DNA of 64,000 nt, taken from NCBI GenBank assembly GCA_937872535.1, contig CALMTC010000002.1, positions 1-64,000 of the forward strand, given 5' to 3'. This DNA is from an uncultured bacterium. GTDB lineage: Bacteria > Patescibacteriota > Gracilibacteria > Absconditabacterales > Absconditicoccaceae. Below, piece after piece: positions 56,529 to 64,000 of this stretch. The first letter of the stretch is position 1. The number at the start of each line of letters is the position of its first letter. The notes under the pieces are model-generated. The model made no database searches. It had not been told where the DNA came from and saw only the letters and a list, made by a program, of their open reading frames with translations. The position numbers and the translations under genes are program-made.

Positions 56529-56942
56529 ATGCAAATTACTGTATCGACCACCATCAGTGCTCCTATTGCTAAAGTTCGATCAGCTTGGACTCAGCCAGCT
56601 AATATTATGCAGCGAACTCATGCTTCAGATGACCGACATGCGCCAGCTGCGACCAATGACCTTAAAGTGTGAGGGAAATTTAGCACTACCATGGCAGCCA
56701 AAGACTGAAGTATGAGTTTTGATTTTGGTGGAATTTATAGTGAAGTTATCGAGCACAAACAGATTAGTTACGAGATGGAAGATGGCAGAAAAGTAAATAT
56801 TTTATTTGAACAGCAGTGAGATTCGGTGAAGGTGATTGAGACATTTGACTCGGAAATGACTAATCCTGCAGAAATGCAAAGAGCTGGCCGACAAGCTATT
56901 CTAGATAACTTCAAAAAATATGTTGAATCTGTTCAATCATAA
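56529..56942 (+). CDS. AHSA1/SRPBCC-domain protein
   Basis: This 137-residue protein matches the START-like AHSA1 (activator of Hsp90 ATPase homologue) group. It has MQITVSTTISAPIAKVRSAW at the start, a DDRHAPAATNDLKVGGKFST strand region, YSEVIEHKQISYEMEDGRKV and an AGRQAILDNFKKYVESVQS end. These proteins form a hydrophobic cavity and often bind small ligands; the ligand is unknown. TGA encodes three or more glycines. It follows the CRISPR array but shows no functional tie to it. Confidence 0.88.
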
Positions 56943-57051
56943 ACTAAGCGAGTAATAAAAATTACCATACGACAAAACAGAAAAAGACTTACTTTAAATC
57001 TTTTTCGCTATAAACTGAAAAAAGTTTTAGTCCTTTTACCGTTACTTAGAA

Positions 57052-58257
57052 ATGTCAAAATATTCACACTCAAGAATATCCACTTACGAAAAGTGTCCAT
57101 TGCAATTTCGTTTTCGTTATATTGACGGCTATGCCAAGTGAATGTCTGAAGATTCTCTCATATTATCACTCGGGAAAGCAGTACATTCTGCTCTCGAACA
57201 ATTATATAAAAAAATTAAAATTCTGGTTATTCCAAAAAAAGAAGAGGTGCTGAGCTGGTTTGATCAGATACGAAAAAAAGAATTGTCTAGCTTTACTACG
57301 CAGTATGATGAGCAAACCCAAAAAGATTTTCAGCTAAGATGAGTGATTTATATTCAGGAGTTTTATGAGAAATATTATCCTTTTAATCAGTCAAGACCAT
57401 CAGCTTTGGAAGAAAAAATAATGATCCAGCTGATGGATGGAGTTCATTTTAGTGGGGTAGTGGATAGGATAGATTTCAAGGATGATACTCTCTATGTTAT
57501 CGACTATAAGACTGGTAGTTCTATCCCGACCAACTCTCAAGACAGTGCTAAAAATCAGCTTCTCATTTATTGATTGGCGATGCAGTCTCGTTATGAGTGA
57601 AAGTACAAAAAAATGATTGGGAAAGTGATTTATTTGCATTTTTCCAAGGAAGTAGAGTTTGAAATGACACCAGAGATGATTGAAGAGGTAAAAGACTATT
57701 ACAGTAAAAAAGTCAGAGAAATTCAGGAGAAATCAGACAGGTATTTTTGAGGACAGTGAGATAAGGAAGCGTTTGAAGCGATTGTTTGAAGGCAGTGCGA
57801 TTCGTGTCCATTCAAGGAAATCTGTCCAAAACGAAAACATCAGTATCTTTCAGAAGAAATTGTGATAAATGATTTAACACCGAAGACTCTCAAATCTTTT
57901 GTAGATCAGTATGCAAAAGCATCAAAGCAAGCTACTGAAGCAGAAAAGAATAAAAAATATCTCAGAGAGTTGCTTATTCAGTATGCTGAGAGTTGATGAT
58001 TTTCTGTTCTTTTTGGAGAAGAAAATCAGATAACATTATCGAAGTCAAATCTGCTAAAGATAGATAAAGAAAAGGAAAATGAGTTAAAGCAATTATTACA
58101 GAAAGAGAATTTGCGAGATGAAGTGTCGACATTAAACAATACACTTCTTCAGAAAAAAATAAAAGATGGGACTCTCAAAAGAGAAGAGATAGCTGATCTG
58201 CTCAGAGAAGAAATTTCTTACAGATTGTGAGTCAAACAGAAAAAAGACGATAACTAA
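57052..58257 (+). CDS. PD-(D/E)XK nuclease, RecB/Cas4-like with Fe-S cysteines
   Basis: This 401-residue nuclease opens SHSRISTYEKCPLQFRFRYI, with the first cluster cysteine. The nuclease core follows: GKAVHSALEQL, FSGVVDRIDFKDDTLYVIDY with the metal-binding Asp and KTG, then QLLIYGLAMQ. Three further cysteines occur in CDSCPFKEIC. The last 110 residues are helical. This layout is that of AddB/RecB-family exonucleases and Cas4 relatives. It is separated from cas4 by the array and an AHSA1 gene, so a CRISPR role is speculative. TGA codes for several glycines. Confidence 0.85.
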
Positions 58258-58273
58258 AATTTTTTTACATACT

Positions 58274-59404
58274 ATGTTTTCAAAAATGAAAAAACAAATG
58301 CTACGAGTGTTGTTATTGATTACGCCATTGTTCTCTTTTGCGACTTTTCAGCCTACGAGCCAAGATGAGCTAGTCTTAAATAAAGTAGTAATAAAGCTGA
58401 AAAAAATTCTAGCCTCTAATCCTAGCAAGAAATCGCTCTACAAGAAAAAGATTGAATGACTTGCTCAAGCATATCAATCAAATGAGAGAATTTTCTGGAT
58501 ACTAACTGAATTGGTAGTAAGAAGTTTTGAAACAGCGAGTGCTTCTTCGACACCTAGTCCAGTATCTCAAGGCTCTTCATGTAGCATTTTCCCAGCAGAT
58601 AATGCTCGAAATACAGACATTTCAAACTATCCAGTTCATATAAATTCTGACAAATATATAGCTTCTATGTGAGGTTCTACGAAAAAAGTTCACCCAGACT
58701 TTGGAGCAAATCGAGATGGTGGTCCATTTGGGATTCCTTTCGTGATGGTAGATTCTAAGACGCCATTAGTTCAAGTAAAGGCAGTGCGATATCCAGAAGA
58801 AAGTGATGAGTGAAAGTTTCCAGTCCCGCTCAATGCTCCTAGAGAAAAAGGTGGTGATCACCATGTCATTGCTGTAGATAAAGAAAATTGTATGCTTTAT
58901 GAACTGTATGCTGCAGAGGTTGTAAACTGAACTCGAGAAGCTGGTTCTGTTGCTAAGTTCGACATGAAGACAAACGCTCTCCGTCCAAAAGGTCGAACCT
59001 CAGCAGACGCAGCAGGATTACCAATTTTCCCAGGCTTGGCTCGTTATGATGAAGTGGTAGCAGGAACGATCAGCCACGCACTCAGATTTACAGCAAGTAA
59101 AACACAAAAAGCTTATATAGCTCCAGCGACTCATTTTGCTAGTTCTTCGACAGATAGTAACTTGCCACCGATGGGTCTGCGTCTCAGATTGAAAAAATCT
59201 TACGACATATCGAGACTGACATGACAATCAAAAATTATAGCTGAAGCGCTGAAAAAATATGGGATGATCCTAGCTGACAATGGTAGTGATCGATATATTT
59301 CTGGAGCTCCAGACTCTCGTCGAAGTGATGAAGATCTCAATCAACTTAAATCTATCCCATGAAATGCATTTGAAGCAGTTGAAACAGGTCCTTTGGAAAA
59401 ATAA
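58274..59404 (+). CDS. Secreted protein of unknown function, 376 residues
   Basis: The signal peptide is MFSKMKKQMLRVLLLITPLF with a likely cut after FSFA. The mature protein carries motifs of an unnamed secreted family I remember from actinobacterial and other genomes: GGDHHVIAVDKENCMLYELY, GSVAKFDMKTNALRPKGRTS, ADAAGLPIFPGLARYDEV, LPPMGLRLRLKKSYDISRL and AEALKKYGMILADNGSDRYI. The strong conservation of polar residues suggests an enzyme or sugar-binding role, but I cannot name it. It starts 16 bases after the nuclease gene, perhaps co-transcribed. A terminator follows. Confidence 0.78.
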
Positions 59405-59423
59405 AAAGTTTATATTCTGCAAA

Positions 59424-59455
59424 AAATCCCCCAGCTTTCGAGTGGGGGATTTTTA
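59424..59455. terminator. Bidirectional hairpin terminator
   Basis: AAAAATCCCCCA and TGGGGGATTTTT arms around a GCTTTCGAG loop, between the convergent secreted-protein and Nudix genes. A TATTCTGC repeat fragment precedes it. Confidence 0.85.
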
Positions 59456-59518
59456 TGTCAAATGAGTTTAGAGCCACTAAAGAAATTGAGTATTTCTAAA
59501 GCGATCCAGTTTAAAAAA

Positions 59519-60172
59519 TTATGAAATAAACTGAAGTTCTTGTTTCTTGAAACGATAAAGTTTTGCTGGTCTAAATCTCATACCTGTAAGTTTAGTACCA
59601 GTTTCTTGGATAAGATTCAGACCTGAAATCCATTTTCTAAAGTTCCTTACATCAATTTTTTCGCCAAGAACTGTCTCGTAGACTTGCTGCATTTGAGAAA
59701 GTGTAAATTCATCAGGAAGAAGATATTTAGCGATATCGGTATGAGAAAGTTTTTGAGCTAATCTCTGATAAGCAAAAAGCAAGATTTTATTATGATCAAA
59801 AGCTAATTTTCAGATTGCTTTATAGGGGAGGAGAGCGACCTCTTCAGCATCACTATCAGGAAGTGTTTCAAGATTTTCATAGTCAATGAGTCAAAGGAAT
59901 CAGATACTCATAGTGTGTCATCTCGGATCTCTTCAGATATCAGAAAAAGCTCCAAGTTGTTCCAGATAAATATCTTTTATATGAGTTTCTTCAGCTAACT
60001 CTCTAGCGGCACACTGTTCAGCGGTTTCATTATGTTCCAAAAACCCACCAGGTAATGCTCGCTTTCATTTAAATGGTTCATTCTTTCTTTTGATAAGTAC
60101 AGTACAAAGCGACTTATCTTTTATTGTAAAAACAACAGTATCTGTTGTAATAAATGTTTTTGCTTCTGGCAT
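59519..60172 (-). CDS. Nudix/winged-helix protein, NrtR or ADP-ribose pyrophosphatase-like
   Basis: This 217-residue protein has a Nudix domain whose box reads [20 protein letters not shown] followed by ET; the glycine usually present after the EE pair is threonine, while the REL-x-EE metal ligands remain. A winged helix follows ([20 protein letters not shown], then RNFRKWISG) and the tail [12 protein letters not shown] is typical of NrtR. NrtR proteins bind ADP-ribose and regulate NAD genes, some keeping hydrolase activity. Which applies here is undecided. TGA codes for several glycines. Its neighbour at 60325 is a flavin oxidoreductase gene. Confidence 0.82.
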
Positions 60173-60324
60173 AAGATAATAAGTAAGCCATAAATACAAG
60201 AATAATATATTTTAGAATAAAAAAAACCAGATCTTTTTTAAGAAAAGGTTTTTTTATAAATAAATATAAGAAATAGGAAAATAAAATGTCAAAAAGCAAA
60301 GAATACAATAAGTTATTTTTTGGC

Positions 60325-60894
60325 TTAAGAATATATCTTTTCTACAGTAGACAACCACTCTTGTCTTTGCTCTTCGCTTGGTGATGGTGCCATTTTATTA
60401 AAGGCAGTGATTCACTGAAGTTTGATCCCACAGTATCAAAGTCTTCCAAAAGCCCAGGATAGATAAAGAGGTAAAAAGATACCCATATAGTAAATAAATT
60501 TTGGAGCTCAAGTAGTGATAAAAAGACGCGCTTTTTTTTCTGTTAAAAATTTATTGAGCTTACCGTCGATATATTTATAAGCAAAACCAGCTGTAATATT
60601 TTGATCAAAAAAGTTTTTCAAAATCGCTGGTGCATCGATCCACCACACTGGGAAAGCAAAAATAATCTCATGAGCTCGAGAAATTTTTTGTTGGATAGCT
60701 TCTCTAGAAGGCTCATCTACAAAACGATTATTTTCGTCAAGTTCTAAAAAGTTTTGTCTAAGAGGTGAGCGGTAAAGATCCAAAATTTCAATAGAATTGT
60801 CTGGATTTTTCTGAAGAGTTTGTTGGATAGTTTTTGCAATTCTATGAACAAATCAGTTTTGATTTGGATGGGCAACGACAATGAGATAGTTCAT
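60325..60894 (-). CDS. NAD(P)H-quinone oxidoreductase, flavodoxin-like fold
   Basis: This 189-residue protein matches the NQO1/KefF/MdaB flavodoxin-like family: MNYLIVVAHPNQNGFVHRIA (flavin phosphate loop), IEILDLYRSPLRQNF, IIFAFPVWWIDAPAILKNFF and ITTGAPKFIYYMG. Members use FMN or FAD to reduce quinones or other acceptors with NAD(P)H. The glycines of QNG and TTG are TGA-coded. It may form a transcript with the Nudix gene about 150 bp downstream. Confidence 0.9.
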
Positions 60895-61029
60895 GGTAAG
60901 GAAGAAAAAATAAAAAAACAAATTCAACTATACTAATTCAGTTGAAAAAATCAACCAACCGTAATTTAAAATCAACTTATTGTGGCTAAAATATATTGAC
61001 AAATGAAGACTTATCATTAAATAGCAGAT

Positions 61030-63855
61030 ATGGATGAAAAAAACAATTTTTCTGTCTTTATGAGTGAAATTGTAGAAAAAAAATACAATATCTCAAAAGA
61101 AGAAATTCAAGAAAGATTAAATTTTATTTTTTCTAATAGCTCAAAAGAACAATTAAGTGAGGCTGAAGCATTTTTTTTGATTATAAAAGATAGTAAAAAC
61201 CAGATAAAAAATATTTTTGAGGAAAGCGAAGGAGATGATGACTGAGAAATGGAGATTGAGGAAAGAAAAAAAGAGGTGAAGAATATGTTAGAGAGATGTT
61301 TAGAACAATACGATCAGTGATGAGAAGAATTGTGGATAGAAGAAAAAAGTACGAATAATTTCATCGATCAACCAGAAAAATCAAAAGAATGACCAGAGGA
61401 AATAGAAGCATATATGGAAAAAATGCAAGACAGACTTTTAGATCCTGAAGAAATAGATGCATTGCGATGCTTTGTTAAAGAAAAAGCAAATTATTTCAAA
61501 AAAGCAATAGAGACAAGAAAGGGAATAGACGAGTGATTTAAAAAAGCATTTTATAAGATTTTTCAATATGCACTAGGAGTCGAGAAAAAAGATTGAGTTT
61601 ACTGATGAGACAAAAATATCTCACTAGAAAAACTTGAAACGATACTTTACTGTGGACAATTCGCTGGATCAATAGGAAAAGAAAATCGAGATTTCTTGAT
61701 GGCTCATTACAAGATGTACATAGCACAATCAGCTCCAGATAAAGATGCGCTTATTGGCTTAGCCAAAAGCATCTCTCAGATGCAAGAAAATCCTCCACAA
61801 TCCATCTATTCAGACATCATGTACGACATGCTAAAGAAGATAGACCCGAATGACATACCAGAAGACTTTTTTGGTCGTTTTTTGAAAGCATTGAGAAAAA
61901 GATTATATGTAAATAACCAACTTTTAGAGCTTTGTGCTGAAAAAATCGCATTGCAAACTGAGGTCCGAGAAGAAAAAAGTTTAATAAATGCTTTTTCGGG
62001 ATTGGAGCGTATGAATAAGGTTCCAAGATATCTCATTATTGAGTTAAAAAAGAAATTAGAACAAACAATATCATCTAATCCAACAAATTTTAATCCAGAA
62101 TCATTCATTGTGATGTTATCTGGGCTAAAAAGTATGAATAATTTAGGATGAGACATCGAAGATTTTTTTCTGAAAAAGATAAGTACCATCAATTCTATTT
62201 CACAAAAAAATTTTGGGAAATTAGCAGAATATACCGGGGATAAGATGATTCCTAGTGCCAATAATATAAAAGTTTTGATTGCGAGTTCTGAAAGGATGAC
62301 AGAGACATTATCTCCTACAAATCTCAAAAACTTTTTTAAATGTGTCCAAAATAGAAAAAAAATAGACGAAAAAACATATAAAGCTTTGTTAGATGAAATT
62401 ACCAAAAAAATGGAGGGCGTTGATTCATGAACGGCAAGTGATTACTCAGAGATGTTACTTTATCTCAATGCTCAGCATGATTTACCAGTAAATATGACCA
62501 ATCAATTTCAAAAACACTTTGAAAGAATCTTAAAAGAACAAAAATTATCAACAGTAGATTACAAAAATTGTATATTCTGATTATTGCGAATTTCTATAGG
62601 AAACCAACAAGTAGATAGTTTATTACAGTTGATCGTAAAGGATCTCAGACAAAACTGGTCGACATTGCCAAGAAATACAACTCAAGAAAAAGGCAGCTTT
62701 TTGTCATTGTATAAAGTTCACCAGATGTATGAATTTTATAAAAGAGAGAATCTTATAATTGATCCTGAGTTTCAACTCATAGGGGAAGAATGCTTGAAAG
62801 ACATAAAAGAAAAACATCTAGAAGATGATATGAGTGAACGCAGTAAATTTGACTTTATTAGAAGTTGTATAAAAGATTTGTGAGAGATTTATCAAGAAAA
62901 TTTTTATTTAGGTGCTTTTGAGTGTGATATTTATAGTAAAGAACACAAGTTGAATATTGAGATTGACTGAGTTCAACATCTTTTTGTCGGTACTAAAGAC
63001 ATGCGTAGAGACCAGTTTTTGAGAGAGAAATATGGTGTCGAAACCATTAGAATTCAAAATCATAGACTAAAAAATATAAAGACTATTTTAGAAAACTATC
63101 TTGAAAAGAAAGAGAATAAAGTACTGTATGAGCAAGTACTCAAAGATTTTTTCAAAAATAAAAATAAACAACAACAAAATACTTTGAGGCCAATTTTAAC
63201 TAAAATGGTACAAAAAAAGAATTTAGTGCATAAGAAGTTTACTCAGCTTTATAGGGAAAATGGTCATACTCTAGAATATATCCAAAATGCTGAAACAATT
63301 GAAATCTCTCAGAAAGATGTTCTGATTTTTGTTGATTATTTGATTGAAACTAAAAAAAAGACATGGGAATATTTTACTGTTCTAGCCCAGATATTGAGAG
63401 AAACAGAAAAGCCAACAAGCCAGCTTATAATCAAGCGTATTATTAAACTGCTTGAATTTTCTACACAAACTTCTCAGTTGTTGAGAAAGGAGCTCAAAGA
63501 AGCCACTGAAGGAGTTGTATTTGATACTATTTCATTATATACTGAGATGATTGGCTCATGGCAAGAAATTTCAAAAATCCCAGGCTTTATCATAGCAATA
63601 TATAGAGAAAAAATCCAAGAACTAAAAAATACGCAGGAAATGAAGATCTGAGATTATATAAACATAATCCAAGGGCTTGCTCTTGCATCAAAAAAAAGTT
63701 CAGAAGAAGCTCCTGAAGTGCTCTTGTTTCTCAACGAAACAGTAAAAGAACTAAGAGAAAAATGGGACACTATACCAAAAACTCAGGAAGAACATAAATT
63801 AATTAATCAGCTTTCAAACTACTATTTAAAGCATAGAAAAGAAAATCTTTTATAA
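61030..63855 (+). CDS. Large helical protein with RAP/DUF559-like domain
   Basis: This 941-residue protein is acidic at the N-terminus and then almost entirely alpha-helical, with repeated units of 35-40 residues (such as FSGLERMNKVPRYLIIELKK, LSGLKSMNNLGGDIEDFFLK). Near residues 620-690 an alpha/beta domain reads YLGAFECDIYSKEHKLNIEI and then DGVQHLF, YGVETIRIQNHRL, matching RAP/DUF559-type restriction-endonuclease-like folds (D...IEIDG-x-xH). Helical repeats joined to a RAP domain recall organellar RNA-processing proteins (OPR/FASTK-like). An RNA-binding role is thus a guess. About 250 helical residues follow. TGA codes for many glycines. Confidence 0.7.
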
Positions 63856-63884
63856 AAATTTCTATTCTGGTTACTGTTCAAAAA
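63854..63884 (+). repeat. TTCTGG short dispersed repeat, best copy
   Basis: AATTTCTATTCTGGTTACTG then TTCAAAAA, directly overlapping the end of the preceding stop codon. It is the longest-matching member of the family. Confidence 0.7.
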
Positions 63885-63922
63885 TCACAAAAAATATGAG
63901 TAAATAGGTTCAAAAACAGAAG

Positions 63923-64000
63923 TTATTCAGTAAATACATCATCATTGAGTTGTTTGAGTTGATCTCTCAGCACTGCTGCTTTTTCAAACTCCCAATTTTT
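63923..64000 (-). CDS. UVR-domain protein 3' end, probably UvrB
   Basis: Only the last 25 codons are inside the window. They read KNWEFEKAAVLRDQLKQLND and then DVFTE before TAA. This is the UVR motif (W/L-x-FE-x-AA-x-LRD-x-L), found at the C-terminus of UvrB, where it contacts UvrC, and also in UvrC and ClpC. Ending the protein with the motif favours UvrB. The rest lies beyond 64000. Confidence 0.7.
   Translation of the reverse strand, partial: KNWEFEKAAVLRDQLKQLNDDVFTE

Overview
This window reads as one continuous piece of a low-GC, gene-dense genome that uses genetic code 25 (UGA = glycine). Under the standard code nearly every gene is cut by TGA. Read with TGA = Gly, the pieces join into full-length proteins, and TGA falls on invariant glycines: the DLGGGTFDV and VGGSTR motifs of DnaK and the GIDRGEKH motif of Cas12a. 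Every gene end I located is TAA or TAG. This code is known from Candidatus Absconditabacteria (SR1) and Gracilibacteria (BD1-5) of the Patescibacteria/CPR. I cannot choose between the two from this window.

Layout. 1-5.4 kb: the 3' part of a gene with 79-residue tandem repeats, a small pilin-like membrane protein, a DUF721-like protein, elongation factor P, a 23S rRNA uracil methyltransferase and a leucine-rich-repeat protein. 5.4-18.6 kb: a GH26-like secreted protein, gatB, nusA, a membrane-anchored protein, a 5'-3' exonuclease, nrdR, a small membrane protein, an SbcC/Rad50-like ATPase, an unknown gene and dnaK with a CIRCE-like operator. 18.8-25.7 kb: a CAP-domain protein, a giant beta-helix/DUF11/SLH-like surface protein, a pseudouridine synthase and two small unknown genes.

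25.7-35.6 kb is an RHS polymorphic-toxin locus. The expressed RHS protein (about 2,000 residues) ends in a barnase-type RNase, followed by a barstar-like immunity gene. Downstream lies an array of start-less alternative C-terminal tips, each repeating part of the RHS core and each followed by its own immunity-like gene: a colicin E3-like tip, a type-33-like tip with a DUF4279-like partner, a nonsense-interrupted tip and a short remnant. A 406-bp direct repeat links the expressed end to the first silent tip and would allow tip replacement by recombination.

35.5-48.5 kb: an AlkD-like protein, peptide deformylase, a repeat-rich spacer, a bacterial alpha-2-macroglobulin with an intact thioester motif, a lipoprotein, RNase Y, an Lgt-like membrane protein and a baseplate-J-like membrane protein. 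48.5-49.0 kb: a tRNA-His gene whose 5' half is duplicated on the far side of a small GIY-YIG nuclease gene. 49.7-56.4 kb: a complete type V-A CRISPR system (cas12a-cas4-cas1-cas2 and an array of 16 repeats). The Cas12a has two CxxC pairs in its nuclease region, and the system is itself recoded with in-frame TGA. 56.5-64 kb: an AHSA1-like protein, a Cas4/RecB-like nuclease, a secreted protein of unknown function, a Nudix/NrtR-like protein, a flavodoxin-fold oxidoreductase, a large helical protein with a RAP/DUF559-like nuclease-fold domain and the 3' end of a UVR-domain gene (probably uvrB).

Intergenic spaces carry several families of short dispersed repeats, including one around TTTATTCTGGYTACTG that tends to lie just after stop codons. 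All product names come from reading motifs by eye; no database search was run.
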